From Rhodanobacter sp. 7MK24 (lineage in GTDB: Bacteria; Pseudomonadota; Gammaproteobacteria; Xanthomonadales; Rhodanobacteraceae): a DNA stretch of 64,000 nt. Shown piece by piece: positions 54,343-63,789 of the stretch. The translations under genes were made by a program, and so were the position numbers. The DNA is taken from assembly GCF_014842995.1 (NCBI RefSeq), contig NZ_JACYXL010000008.1:62001-126000 (forward strand), written 5' to 3'. The notes under the pieces are model-generated. The model was not told where the DNA came from. It saw only the letters and a program-made list of their open reading frames with translations, and made no database searches. How positions within the stretch are numbered: the first letter of the stretch is position 1; every line of letters starts with the position of its first letter.

Positions 54343-55260
54343 TCAAACCGGCTCCAGCCAACCCCACTTGTCGTGGGTCTTGCCGTTGAACAGGCCGAAG
54401 AACAGTTCCTGGATGCGACGGGTGACGGGGCCCGCGTGGCCGGCACCAACCTGCTTGCCATCGACCGCGCGAATCGGGGTGACTTCGGCGGCGGTACCGC
54501 ACATGAACACTTCGTCGGCGAGATAGAGGTACTCGCGCGGAAGGTCGCGCTCGATCACCTCGATGCCTTCCTCGCGCGCCAGCGTGATCAGCGAGTGGCG
54601 GGTGATGCCGGTGAGGATGGAGGCGCTGGCCGGCGTGGTGTGCAGCGCGCCGTCGAATACAAGGAAGATGTTCTCGCCTGCGCCTTCGCTGAGCAGGCCG
54701 GTGGAGGCCAGCGCGATGCCTTCGCCGAAGCCCATGCGACGCGCTTCACGCGCGATCAGTTGGCCGGACAGGTAGTTGCCGCCGGCCTTGGCGCCAGCCG
54801 GAATGGTGTTGGGCGCGAAGCGCTGCCAGCTCGACACGCAGGCGGTGATGCCCTGCTCCAGCGCTTCCGGCCCGAGGTAGGGGCCCATCGGCCACGCGGC
54901 CACGGCCACGTCGATGGGCGTTTCGGCGGAGAGGCCGAAGCCGCCCAGACCGCGCCATGCCACCGGCCGCAGGTAGGCGGCGGATAGACCGTTCTTCTTC
55001 ACCACGTCGCGGCAGGCGGCAGCGATCTGGTCGCGCGTGTACGGCAGCACCATGTCGTAGATCTTCGCCGAGTGGAACAGGCGCGTGAGGTGGTCGGTGA
55101 GGCGGAAGATCGCCGCGCCGTCCGGCGTGGCGTAGCTGCGGATGCCTTCGAACACCGAGGAGCCGTAATGCAGCGCATGCGACATCACGTGGGTGGTGGC
55201 CTCGGCCCACGGCTTGATCGTGCCGTTCTGCCAGATCCAATCGGGGTACTGCTGCGCCAT
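54343..55260 (-). CDS. ilvE: Branched-chain-amino-acid aminotransferase
   Basis: 305-residue fold-type IV PLP enzyme for the last step of Leu, Ile and Val synthesis. MSHALHYGSSVFEGIRSY at the N-terminus, PLP Lys in AGAKAGGNYLSG, and the signature LLSEGAGENIFLV with DEVFMCGTAAEVTPI. GGAGAG lies before the ATG. Full length. Confidence 0.94.
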   Translation of the reverse strand: MAQQYPDWIWQNGTIKPWAEATTHVMSHALHYGSSVFEGIRSYATPDGAAIFRLTDHLTRLFHSAKIYDMVLPYTRDQIAAACRDVVKKNGLSAAYLRPVAWRGLGGFGLSAETPIDVAVAAWPMGPYLGPEALEQGITACVSSWQRFAPNTIPAGAKAGGNYLSGQLIAREARRMGFGEGIALASTGLLSEGAGENIFLVFDGALHTTPASASILTGITRHSLITLAREEGIEVIERDLPREYLYLADEVFMCGTAAEVTPIRAVDGKQVGAGHAGPVTRRIQELFFGLFNGKTHDKWGWLEPV

Positions 55261-55374
55261 GGGAACTCTCCGTGGGGGACTGCCCATGATAAACCCGGGC
55301 CTTCCACACCGATATTTGCGGCGCAGCATGCCGCAAGGATCCTGAGTGCGCCGCCGCGGTTTGCAGGGGTCGAT

Positions 55375-55899
55375 TCAATCCATCTGGCGCAACCACAGGC
55401 AACCGGCCTCGTGGGTGATCGCAAAGCCGGCATTGCCGCCGTCATCGGTGCGCAGCTGCAGTTCTTTTGCGGGTGGTGCCGCGGAGGATGCGGGTGCCGG
55501 CAGGCCGGCGGCCGACTCGTTGTCGAAGTGGATTTCCAGCAATGGCTGTCGCACCAGTTGGGCCAGCGCGCGCAGATCGCCTGTTGTCGAGCTGTTGCCG
55601 TAGCTGCCCCACAGCATCAGTCCGGCGAGCCGGTTGGGATCATGCGCGGCGAAGGCATCGATCACGCGCTGGCGCAGCTCCGCCGCGGTAGCGGCGCAGC
55701 GTTGCAGCGGCACCGGTGCGCCGGGCGGCGCGAGGCTGGAGGTTGGCGCCGGCGCCGGCGAGGCCAGTTGCGACGGGCACGGCTGGTCGGTGAACAGCGG
55801 ATTGCCGTGTGCGTCCACGCAGCGGTGGATCGCATCCTGCGCCCGTGCTGCCGTGGCAAGGGTGCAAAACATCAGCAGAAGCAGGGCGAATAGGCGCAT
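55375..55899 (-). CDS. Exported DUF4124-like protein
   Basis: 174-residue exported protein (signal peptide to about residue 20, AARAQ). The mature N-terminus IHRCVDAHGNPLFTDQPCP is a DUF4124 motif, followed by a Pro/Ala linker and a helical region (about 65-130). Function unknown. It lies 36 bases after the metF-side gap on the same strand as metF. Confidence 0.75.
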   Translation of the reverse strand: MRLFALLLLMFCTLATAARAQDAIHRCVDAHGNPLFTDQPCPSQLASPAPAPTSSLAPPGAPVPLQRCAATAAELRQRVIDAFAAHDPNRLAGLMLWGSYGNSSTTGDLRALAQLVRQPLLEIHFDNESAAGLPAPASSAAPPAKELQLRTDDGGNAGFAITHEAGCLWLRQMD

Positions 55900-55938
55900 T
55901 GCCCAAGCATAGCGATGCGCGGCTTGGGCAATCGTGAA

Positions 55939-56763
55939 TCAGGCCAGCTGTTCCAGCACCGAACGCGTGGCCTTGGCGCGGTTCAAGGTGTAGAAGTGCA
56001 GCGCCGGAGCGCCGCCGTCCAGCAGGCGTCGGCACAGCTGTGCCACCACTTCCGCGCCCAATGCGCGCACGGATGCGGCGTCGTCGCCGTGCGCCTGCAT
56101 GCGCTTGGCGATCCAGCGCGGAATCTCCGCGCCGCAACCGTCGGAGAAGCGCTTCAACTGCGTGAAGTTGGCGATCGGCATGATGCCCGGCACGATGGGC
56201 ACGCGTACGCCGAGCTTGTGCGCGTCGTCCACGAAGCGGAAGTACGCATCCGGATTGAAGAAATACTGGGTGATCGCGCCGTTCGCGCCGGCGTCCACCT
56301 TGGCCTTGAAGTGCTGCAGGTCGGCGAGCGCGTCGTCGGCTTGCGGATGGGTTTCCGGATAGGCCGCCACTTCGATATGGAAGTGGTCGCCCGAGTGTTC
56401 GCGGATGAAGCGCACCAGTTCCGCGGCGTAGCGGAAATCGCCTGCACTGGCCATGCCGGACGGCAGGTCGCCGCGCAGCGCCACGATGCGCCGATAACCC
56501 GCAGCCCGGTAGCCGTCGAGCAGGGCGCGGATTTCCGCGCGCGTGCCGCCCATGCACGACAGGTGCGGCGCCACCGTGTAACCGTGCGCCTGATGCAGGT
56601 GCGCCACGGTGTCGCCGGTGTAACTCAAGGTGGAGCCGCCGGCACCGAAGGTCACCGACGCATATTCGGGTTGCCAGGTCTTCAGCGCCTGCGCAGCCTG
56701 GTCCAGCTGGGCGCGCTGCTCGTCGGTCTTGGGCGGGAAGAATTCGAAGCTGATGGCGGGCAT
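55939..56763 (-). CDS. metF: 5,10-methylenetetrahydrofolate reductase
   Basis: 274-residue FAD TIM-barrel enzyme making 5-methyltetrahydrofolate for methionine synthesis. SFEFFPPKTDEQ at the N-terminus with the catalytic Glu, VTFGAGGST, HLSCMG, LRGDLP and ITQYFFNPDAYFRF. Full length. A perfect 11-bp inverted repeat straddling a TATAAAAT sequence lies 11 bases before the start, suggesting repressor control. Confidence 0.95.
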   Translation of the reverse strand: MPAISFEFFPPKTDEQRAQLDQAAQALKTWQPEYASVTFGAGGSTLSYTGDTVAHLHQAHGYTVAPHLSCMGGTRAEIRALLDGYRAAGYRRIVALRGDLPSGMASAGDFRYAAELVRFIREHSGDHFHIEVAAYPETHPQADDALADLQHFKAKVDAGANGAITQYFFNPDAYFRFVDDAHKLGVRVPIVPGIMPIANFTQLKRFSDGCGAEIPRWIAKRMQAHGDDAASVRALGAEVVAQLCRRLLDGGAPALHFYTLNRAKATRSVLEQLA

Positions 56764-56773
56764 GGGTGTTCCC

Positions 56774-56806
56774 GATGGATGTATCGGGTGATTTTATACA
56801 TCCATC
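56774..56806 (-). promoter_or_regulatory. Perfect inverted repeat over the metF promoter
   Basis: GATGGATGTAT (56774-56784) and ATACATCCATC (56796-56806), 11-base spacer. On the minus strand the spacer edge contains TATAAAAT, a likely -10 box. Looks like an operator for a methionine-cycle regulator. Which regulator is unknown. Confidence 0.65.
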
Positions 56807-56898
56807 GCGATGAAAAGATAGACGTCCAAATGCCAGCGGTGGCCGGGCGGGCCTGGCAGGGGCATGCGCTACTCTGGCGTTTTGCCATCGGTCAGGCC

Positions 56899-57456
56899 AT
56901 GTCCATCGTCCTCACACCCTTCGCCCGTGCCCGCCTGTTCCCGCGCGAGCCGCGTGGGAACACCATCCAGGACTGCACGCCCGAGGAATTCCAGCGTCGC
57001 CTCAACGACGAGGTGCCGTTCAAGCTGCTCGACGGCTATGCGCCGTTCTGCAAGCTGCACGTACACCGCAACTGGACCTCCACGCGCTGCCTTACCGCGC
57101 CGATCACCGAGGCCAACCGTCACCTGCTGCGCTCGGCCTACGAGGCGCGCACCAAGGCCGAGCTGCCGGTGCTGGTGCGCTGGTTCGAGGGTGTGCAGCC
57201 GCCGGTGGCGAACTGGCTCGTGGTCATCCTCTACGGCCGAGAGCAACTGGCGAAGGAAGGCGAATCCATCGAAGCCGACTGGGGCGTCGTCGGCTGCATC
57301 TATACGATGGAGCCGGAGGAAATCCCGATGGCCCCGATCACCATGCTGCGCAATGCGCTGGGTGTGGAAGAGGGAGGTTCCGGCGTGCCGCTGGATCGCG
57401 AGGCCTACCGCCGAGCGGTGGCGTTCTGGGAGGGCAACGCGAACTGGCGACCCTGA
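56899..57456 (+). CDS. DUF3228 family protein
   Basis: 185-residue cytoplasmic protein matching DUF3228, a family of unknown function, with CTPEEFQRRLNDEV, KLHVHRNWTSTRC and EADWGVVGCIYTMEPEEIPM. Divergent from metF, convergent with the bestrophin gene (7 bases between stops). ATG 56899 follows a GGTCAGG-type site. Confidence 0.82.
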   Translation: MSIVLTPFARARLFPREPRGNTIQDCTPEEFQRRLNDEVPFKLLDGYAPFCKLHVHRNWTSTRCLTAPITEANRHLLRSAYEARTKAELPVLVRWFEGVQPPVANWLVVILYGREQLAKEGESIEADWGVVGCIYTMEPEEIPMAPITMLRNALGVEEGGSGVPLDREAYRRAVAFWEGNANWRP

Positions 57457-57463
57457 CGCTCTT

Positions 57464-58381
57464 TCAGGTCGACAGGTGGGCGACGGCCTTGCCCGGGACC
57501 GGCTCCGCGGGGAGCGGTTCGCCGAGCATCTCGCGCAGCGTGCGTTCGATCATCCGCGACATCGCGTCGAGCGCGAGGTCGTTGGCGTCGAAGCCGAATG
57601 GCTCCTCGATCTCGCTGCCCAGGGCTTCCAGCGCGAAGAACGTGTAGCTGATGAAGGCGACGATCAAGGGCGTCATCACGCCGATCTGGTCGACCAGGCC
57701 GAACGGCAGCAGGATGCAGTAGAGATAGATGGTGCGGTGGATGATGACCGAATAGGTGAACGGAATCGGCGTGGCGGCGATGCGCTCGCAGCCGCCCAGT
57801 GCGTCGGTGAGGTGCCCCAGCGATTGCTCGAAGGCCGGTACGCAGGCTGCATCGATGCGCCCTTCGCGCAGGTTGCGCCCGACCCATTCGTCCGCCATCA
57901 GCAACAGTACGGCGGGTTTGTAGCTGCCCGCGGCGGCCCGCGCGGCGTCCGCCGGATCGAGCACGCGCTCGAGATCGGCACGCGGGTCGCTGTTGCGCAG
58001 CTGGTGGCGCAATGCATGCACGAAGGCGATCGTGCGACGCCCCAGCACTTCCGGCTCACTGCCGTCGCGCGCCAGCGTGAGCCCCATGCGCACCAGCGAA
58101 CGGCCGGCGTTCAGCACGGTGCCCCACAGCGTGCGCGCTTCCCACCAGCGTGCGTAGCTCGTGCTGTTGCGGAAGCCCAGGAAGATCGCCAGCGCCATGC
58201 CGATCAGCGAAAACGGAATGACGTTGAGCGGGATCTTCCACGACAGCACCTGGCCATGCACCACGGTGATGACTGCCGCAAGCAGGGTCACGCCGATCAG
58301 CTGCGGCGCGATGTCGGGCAGAACCGAGCCGCGCAGCACGAACAGCATGCGGAACCAATTCGGGCGGGGGCGGATGATCAT
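57464..58381 (-). CDS. Bestrophin-family ion channel protein
   Basis: 305-residue inner-membrane protein of the bestrophin/YneE family, which form pentameric anion or cation channels. Four hydrophobic segments, the conserved FLGFRNSTSYARWWEARTLW after helix 2, and the acidic EPFGFDANDLALDAM near the C-terminus. ATG 58381 fits the family start (MIIRPRPNWF). It lies downstream of ahcY on the same strand, past a terminator. Confidence 0.87.
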   Translation of the reverse strand: MIIRPRPNWFRMLFVLRGSVLPDIAPQLIGVTLLAAVITVVHGQVLSWKIPLNVIPFSLIGMALAIFLGFRNSTSYARWWEARTLWGTVLNAGRSLVRMGLTLARDGSEPEVLGRRTIAFVHALRHQLRNSDPRADLERVLDPADAARAAAGSYKPAVLLLMADEWVGRNLREGRIDAACVPAFEQSLGHLTDALGGCERIAATPIPFTYSVIIHRTIYLYCILLPFGLVDQIGVMTPLIVAFISYTFFALEALGSEIEEPFGFDANDLALDAMSRMIERTLREMLGEPLPAEPVPGKAVAHLST

Positions 58382-58457
58382 GCGGTGAGGGCGGCGGCGG
58401 AATTGCCGGCATTGTCGCAAAGCACGCGACATGGCGCGGTCGGCCGGGGACGGACGC

Positions 58458-58484
58458 AAAAACGGACGCCTTGCGGCGCCCGTT
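58458..58484 (-). terminator. Terminator of ahcY
   Basis: On the minus strand AACGGGCGCC, GCAA loop, GGCGTCCGTT and a T-run. One mismatch in a 10-bp stem, 29 bases after the ahcY stop. Confidence 0.85.
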
Positions 58485-58512
58485 GCGTTTGCGGCAATGG
58501 CCGGTCCCGCTA

Positions 58513-59940
58513 TCAGTAACGATAGTGATCCGGCTTGTACGGCCCATCCACCGACACGCCGAGGTAGGCGGCCTGTTCGGCGCTGAGCGTGGTGAGCTTC
58601 ACGCCGATCTTCTCAAGGTGCAGGCGCGCCACTTCCTCGTCCAGCTTCTTGGGCAGGATGTAGACCTTGGCGGTATACGCGTCCTTGTTCGCCCACAGGT
58701 CGATCTGCGCCAGGGTCTGGTTGGAGAACGAGTTGGACATCACGAAGCTGGGGTGGCCGGTGGCGCAGCCCAGGTTCACCAGGCGGCCTTCGGCAAGCAG
58801 GAAGATGCTGCTGCCGTTCTTGAAGGTGTACTTGTCCACCTGCGGCTTGATGTTGAGGCGGGTAGCGCCCGAGGCGTTCAGCGCGTCGACCTGGATCTCG
58901 TTGTCGAAGTGGCCGATGTTGCAGACGATGGCCTGATCCTTCATGCCCTGCATATGGGCCAGGGTCAGCACGTCCTTGTTGCCGGTGGTGGTGACGTAGA
59001 TGTCGCCGCGGCCCAGCGTGCTCTCGACGGTGTTGACCTCGAAGCCTTCCATCGCCGCCTGCAGCGCGTTGATCGGATCGATCTCGGTGACCACCACGCG
59101 GGCGCCATAGGCGCGCAGGCTGTGCGCGCAGCCCTTGCCGACGTCACCGTAGCCGCACACCACGGCGACCTTGCCGGCCAGCATCACGTCCATCGCGCGC
59201 TTCAGGCCATCGGCCAGCGACTCGCGGCAGCCGTACAGGTTGTCGAACTTGCTCTTGGTCACCGAGTCGTTGACGTTGATCGCGGGCACCAGCAGGCTGC
59301 CGGCCTCGGCGAGCTGGTAAAGGCGGTGCACGCCAGTGGTGGTTTCCTCGGACACGCCCTTCCAGTCGGCGACGACGCGGGTCCAGTAGCCCGGGCGCTC
59401 CTTGGCGACGCGCTTCAGCAGGTTCTTGATGACCTGCTCCTCATGGCTGCCCGAGGTGCTGTTGACCCAGCTCTCGTCGCCCTTTTCCAGCTCGTAGCCC
59501 TTGTGGATCAGCAGGGTCACGTCGCCGCCGTCGTCGACGACCAGTTGCGGGCCGAGGAAGCCGCCCTTGCCGTCGGGGAAGGACAGCGCGTCCAGCGTGC
59601 AGTCCCAGTATTCCTCCAGCGTCTCGCCCTTCCAGGCGAACACCGGCGTGCCGGTCTTGGCGATGGCGGCGGCGGCGTGGTCCTGCGTGCTGAAGATGTT
59701 GCACGAGGCCCAGCGCACGTCGGCGCCGATGTCCTTCAACGTCTCGATCAGCACGGCGGTCTGGATCGTCATGTGCAGCGAGCCGGTGACGCGCACGCCC
59801 TTGAGCGGCGTGGAGGCGGCGTACTTGCGGCGGATCGACATCAGGCCGGGCATCTCGTGCTCGGCGATGTCGAGTTCCTTGCGGCCGAAATCGGCGAGGC
59901 CGATGTCGCGGATCTTGTAGTCGTGGGTTGCGGCGTCCAT
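58513..59940 (-). CDS. ahcY: Adenosylhomocysteinase
   Basis: 475-residue NAD-dependent enzyme that hydrolyses S-adenosylhomocysteine to adenosine and homocysteine. [38 protein letters not shown] (substrate and NAD contacts), [16 protein letters not shown] and the C-terminal [10 protein letters not shown] with the invariant Lys and Tyr. GGAG before the ATG. Controlled by the SAH riboswitch in its leader. Confidence 0.97.
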   Translation of the reverse strand: MDAATHDYKIRDIGLADFGRKELDIAEHEMPGLMSIRRKYAASTPLKGVRVTGSLHMTIQTAVLIETLKDIGADVRWASCNIFSTQDHAAAAIAKTGTPVFAWKGETLEEYWDCTLDALSFPDGKGGFLGPQLVVDDGGDVTLLIHKGYELEKGDESWVNSTSGSHEEQVIKNLLKRVAKERPGYWTRVVADWKGVSEETTTGVHRLYQLAEAGSLLVPAINVNDSVTKSKFDNLYGCRESLADGLKRAMDVMLAGKVAVVCGYGDVGKGCAHSLRAYGARVVVTEIDPINALQAAMEGFEVNTVESTLGRGDIYVTTTGNKDVLTLAHMQGMKDQAIVCNIGHFDNEIQVDALNASGATRLNIKPQVDKYTFKNGSSIFLLAEGRLVNLGCATGHPSFVMSNSFSNQTLAQIDLWANKDAYTAKVYILPKKLDEEVARLHLEKIGVKLTTLSAEQAAYLGVSVDGPYKPDHYRY

Positions 59941-60003
59941 CGTGAATCTCCGGGTGATTACGCTTCGCGGCGCTGATGGCTGCCGCGAAGACGCGTGCGG
60001 TGA

Positions 60004-60124
60004 TTGAGCGCCGTTGCAAGTTCGTGCCGTCGAGCCTGGCCGTTGATCGGGGAGTCCGCACGGGAACGTGCAGGCTCTGCGGATGGTTCCGCGTTCGACA
60101 ACGGTCGCAGCGCCCCTCGACGGG
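60004..60124 (-). promoter_or_regulatory. S-adenosylhomocysteine riboswitch in the ahcY leader
   Basis: On the minus strand: CCGTCGAGGGGCGCTGCGAC, a variable hairpin, then GGCCAGGCTCGACGG, then GCAACGGCGCTC. The P1 stem CCGTCGAG/CTCGACGG is perfect over 8 bp (60116-60123 with 60027-60034). GGGCGC and GCGCTC can form the pseudoknot with one G-U pair. This follows the known SAH-riboswitch pattern upstream of ahcY, which turns the gene on when SAH accumulates. It ends 63 bases before the start codon. Confidence 0.9.
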
Positions 60125-60132
60125 GAGCCGAA

Positions 60133-60138
60133 AGTATA
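60133..60138 (-). promoter_or_regulatory. Candidate -10 box of the ahcY transcript
   Basis: TATACT on the minus strand, placed so that transcription would begin just before the riboswitch. The -35 candidate 17 bases further (AGGACG-like) is weak. Confidence 0.45.
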
Positions 60139-60282
60139 GCTTCGTGCCGCGTTTGCGTCCTTCATGGCGGCGCGCCTGCAAAGCCCGTCCCGATGACGGA
60201 AAGTCATATGCGGCGCCGCAACAAATCAGCCTGAATATGCGTTAGGCTCGGGATTCCACCCCTGCGAGTCGACGCCGTCGAG

Positions 60283-63075
60283 ATGAATGCTTCCCGCAGT
60301 CCCGAGCCTGCCTTGCCCGATGCCCCGTTGCGCGACGACGTGCGCCGGCTGGGCGCCCTGGTGGGCCGCATGCTGGCCGAACAGGTGGCGCCGGCTTTCC
60401 TCGACGAAGTGGAACACGTGCGTGTGGCGGCCATCGCGCGCCGGCAGGAGGGCGCGCCGCTGGCCGAGTTGACGGCCCCCTTGGCCGGGCTCGACGTGGC
60501 GCATGCCGAAGCGCTGGCACGTGCCTTCGCCACCTATTTCAACGCGGTGAACATCGCCGAGCGCGTGCACCGCATCCGCCGTCGCCGCGACTATCAGCGC
60601 GAGGGCGGCGCACCGCAGCCGGAGTCGCTGCGCGACGTGCTGGAGCGCCTGAAGGCGCAGGGCGTGGGCGCGCCTGAACTGCTCGACTGGCTGCTCAAGC
60701 TGGAAGTGGAGCCGGTGTTCACCGCGCATCCCACCGAGGCGGTGCGCGCCTCGCTGCTGGAGAAGGAGCAGGCCATCGTGCGCGCCCTGGTCGACGGCTT
60801 CGACGCCGGCCGCACGCCGCAGGAACGCGGCGAGGACGAGGAACGCATCCACATGGCGCTCACCGCCGGCTGGCAGACAGCGGAGGCTTCGCCGCTGCGG
60901 CCCAGCGTGCAGGACGAGCGGGAACACGTGAGTTTCTATATCGCCGATCCGATCTACCGCATCGTGCCTGCGCTGTACGAGGCGCTGGCCGACGCGCTGC
61001 AGGCGGTGTACGGCGTGGCGGTGCCGCTGCCGCGGCTGCTTTCCTTCGCCACCTGGGTAGGCGGCGACATGGACGGCAACCCCAATGTGGGCGCCGATAC
61101 CATCGCTGCCACGCTTGCCAGCCAGCGCACGCAGATACTGGACCGCTACATCGGCGACGTCGCCGCGCTGGCGCGCCTGCTCAGCCAGACCGACAGTCGC
61201 GTACAGGTCGATCCGCGCCTGCGCCAGCGGCTGGACGAGGTGCGCGCGCGTTATCCGCAGGCTGCTTCGCACATCAAGCCGCGCCATGCCGACATGCCTT
61301 ACCGAAGCATGCTCGCCGTGATCGGCGCGCGGCTGGAAGCCACGCACGAGGACGGGCATCCCGAGGCTTACGCCGGTGCCGGGGAATTGCGCGAAGACCT
61401 CGAACTGATCGCCGCCAGCCTCGTCGACCACCGCGGCTTGCACGCGGGTGCCTACGCAGTGAAGCGCCTGGTCTGGCGCGTACGCAGCTTCGGCTTCCAT
61501 CTTGCGCGACTCGATGCGCGGCAGGATTCGCGCGTGCACGACGATGCGCTGGGCGCATTATTCAACGATGCCGAATGGCCGCAGCGCGGCGTGGACGAGC
61601 GCGTGGCCGCCTTGCACGCCCACCTGCGTGGCGAACGCGGTTTCGTCGACAGCGAAGACAGCGTGGCGACTTCGCTGCGTGCCGTGTTCGCCGCGTTGCG
61701 CGATGCGCGCCGCCGCTATGGCGCGGAAGCCACCGGTCTCTACATCATCAGCATGGCGCGCTCCGCCGCCGACGTGCTGGCGGTGCTGGCGCTGGCGAGG
61801 CATGGGGGATTGGTTGAGCACGCCGGATCCTCTCCCTCTCCCCGCAGGGGAGAGGAGGTGATCGCAAGAAGCGTGTTGTCTGATAAGAGCTGGGAGGCGA
61901 ACGCAAAAAGCCATGTCCCTTTGGACATCGCTCCACTCTTCGAAACCATCGACGACCTCAAGAACGCCCCCGCCACGCTGCGCGCCTTGCTGGCCGACCC
62001 GCTGTACCGCGCGCACCTCGCCGCGCGCGGCGACCGCCAGTGGGTGATGCTGGGCTATTCCGACAGCGGCAAGGACGGCGGCACGCTGGCCTCGCGCTGG
62101 GGCCTGCAGCGGGCGCAGGTGGAATTGCTGGAAGTGGCGCGGGAGCACGGCATCACGCTGGCGTTCTTCCACGGCCGCGGCGGTTCGGCCAGCCGCGGCG
62201 GCGCGCGCATCATGCCTGCGCTGCTGTCCTCGCCGCGCGGCTCGGTGGCCGGCAGGCTGCGCGTCACCGAACAGGGCGAGGTGATCCATCGCAAGTACGG
62301 CATCCGCGCGCTGGCGCTGCGCAATCTCGAACAGACCGTGGGCGCGGTGCTGCGTGCCAGCCTGCGTCCGCGCGACGAGGATGCACGCGAGGTGCAGTGG
62401 CGCGAACGCATGCATGAGCTGTCCACGCGCAGCCGGCAGGCCTATCGGGCATTGGTCGAACGCGAGGGATTCGTGGACTACTTCCGTACCGCCACGCCCA
62501 TCGACGTGATCGAGCGCATGGCGCTGGGCTCGCGCCCCTCGCGCCGGCGCAGCATGCGCGGCGTGGAAGATCTGCGCGCGATCCCGTGGGTGTTCGCGTG
62601 GACGCAGTGCCGCTCCATCATCACCGGCTGGTACGGCCTGGGCAGTGCGCTGGAATGGGGCGCAGCCGAATACGGCGAACAGGCGCTGGCCGAGATGGCG
62701 CGCGACTGGCCGTTCTTCGCCAATGCGCTGGACGACGTGGAAATGCTGCTGGCCAAGTGCGACCTCGACATCGCCGAAGCATTCTCGCAACTCGCGGGCG
62801 ACCTGCATGAGCCGTTCTTCGCGCTGATCCGCGCGGAGTTCGAGCGCAGCCGTCGCTGGCTGCTCAAGCTCAAGGCCGCGAGCGAACTGTTGCAGGGCGA
62901 CACGCGCCTGGCCGCGTCGATCCGCCTGCGCAATCCCTACATCGACCCGATGAGCCTGCTCCAGGTCGACCTGCTCGGACGCTGGCGCGCGGGCGACCGC
63001 CAAGATGACGCCTTGCTGCGCGCGCTGGTGAGCTGCGTGAACGGCGTGGCGCAGGGGTTGCAGAACACCGGTTGA
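60283..63075 (+). CDS. ppc: Phosphoenolpyruvate carboxylase with an in-frame repeat insertion
   Basis: 930-residue anaplerotic enzyme fixing bicarbonate onto phosphoenolpyruvate to give oxaloacetate. Catalytic His in [18 protein letters not shown], then [57 protein letters not shown] and the C-terminal QNTG. All motifs are present. Between [10 protein letters not shown] and [12 protein letters not shown], where family members are nearly contiguous, about 30 extra residues (near 512-545, including [10 protein letters not shown]) come from a repeat at about 61820-61910. The insertion sits in a surface-loop position, so the enzyme may remain active. Confidence 0.94.
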   Translation: MNASRSPEPALPDAPLRDDVRRLGALVGRMLAEQVAPAFLDEVEHVRVAAIARRQEGAPLAELTAPLAGLDVAHAEALARAFATYFNAVNIAERVHRIRRRRDYQREGGAPQPESLRDVLERLKAQGVGAPELLDWLLKLEVEPVFTAHPTEAVRASLLEKEQAIVRALVDGFDAGRTPQERGEDEERIHMALTAGWQTAEASPLRPSVQDEREHVSFYIADPIYRIVPALYEALADALQAVYGVAVPLPRLLSFATWVGGDMDGNPNVGADTIAATLASQRTQILDRYIGDVAALARLLSQTDSRVQVDPRLRQRLDEVRARYPQAASHIKPRHADMPYRSMLAVIGARLEATHEDGHPEAYAGAGELREDLELIAASLVDHRGLHAGAYAVKRLVWRVRSFGFHLARLDARQDSRVHDDALGALFNDAEWPQRGVDERVAALHAHLRGERGFVDSEDSVATSLRAVFAALRDARRRYGAEATGLYIISMARSAADVLAVLALARHGGLVEHAGSSPSPRRGEEVIARSVLSDKSWEANAKSHVPLDIAPLFETIDDLKNAPATLRALLADPLYRAHLAARGDRQWVMLGYSDSGKDGGTLASRWGLQRAQVELLEVAREHGITLAFFHGRGGSASRGGARIMPALLSSPRGSVAGRLRVTEQGEVIHRKYGIRALALRNLEQTVGAVLRASLRPRDEDAREVQWRERMHELSTRSRQAYRALVEREGFVDYFRTATPIDVIERMALGSRPSRRRSMRGVEDLRAIPWVFAWTQCRSIITGWYGLGSALEWGAAEYGEQALAEMARDWPFFANALDDVEMLLAKCDLDIAEAFSQLAGDLHEPFFALIRAEFERSRRWLLKLKAASELLQGDTRLAASIRLRNPYIDPMSLLQVDLLGRWRAGDRQDDALLRALVSCVNGVAQGLQNTG
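61820..61910. repeat. Intergenic-type repeat inserted in ppc
   Basis: CTCTCCCTCTCCCCGCAGGG and GGAGAGGAGG form a palindrome, followed by AT-richer sequence and an ATGTCC/GGACAT hairpin near 61912. The inserted length keeps the ppc frame. Confidence 0.75.
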
Positions 63076-63146
63076 TGAGGGATGTTTCGCCGGAGCCATC
63101 GGATATGCACGGAGCGCACCGCTCCGTTCCGGAACTGGGGGTTGGC

Positions 63147-63707
63147 ATGAAGCTGAAGCAGTGGCTATGCGCCGCGGTGATGGCGATGCTGGTGATGGGG
63201 CATGCGGGAAATGCCGTGGCGCAGGAAGGCGCGTCGTCCGGCAACCGGCAGTTGCAACGGCTGCTGATCGATTACCACATCGCGCAGATCATGCAGTTGG
63301 GCGTCCAGCGAGGTATAGCGCAGCTGCCGCCTTCCTCCGCCCAGAATGCCGTGCTCCTGCAGATGAGCCGACAACTCGGCATGACCTCCGATGCGACGTT
63401 CGCGGAGATCGTGACGCCCTCGCTGCGCGATTGCATTTCCGAGGATCGCGCGCGCGTGGTGGCCGATTTTCTGGAGACGGGCTCCGGCCAGGCGCTGATT
63501 GCCTGGGTAATCCAGAGCTTTCAACATCCGGGGCAGGCCATCCCCCGCCCCGACCTGGATCGGAACCTCGCCCAGTCGTTTGAGGCGAGCGGAGGTTCGG
63601 CGGCGCTCAAGCAATTTTCCGTCTGTGTAAACGATCCTGCACGCCAGCAGCAGATGGCCGTCGCACTGGTGCATTACGCGACGCGCCAGCCGGGCGATGC
63701 GAACTGA
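63147..63707 (+). CDS. Exported hypothetical protein
   Basis: 186-residue exported protein. Signal peptide to about residue 25 (NAVAQ), then an all-helical mature part with YHIAQIMQLGVQRGIAQLPP and two Cys (CISEDRA and FSVCVND). No family recognised with confidence. ATG 63147 gives the signal peptide and follows GGGG; the frame upstream overlaps the end of ppc without support. Confidence 0.7.
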   Translation: MKLKQWLCAAVMAMLVMGHAGNAVAQEGASSGNRQLQRLLIDYHIAQIMQLGVQRGIAQLPPSSAQNAVLLQMSRQLGMTSDATFAEIVTPSLRDCISEDRARVVADFLETGSGQALIAWVIQSFQHPGQAIPRPDLDRNLAQSFEASGGSAALKQFSVCVNDPARQQQMAVALVHYATRQPGDAN

Positions 63708-63789
63708 GCCGGGCCGTCGGATTCGCCGCGCTGGCGGCGCGCATAGTGTGTGCCCGCTACGCTGACGCAGCATCAACCGGGAGTTTCCC

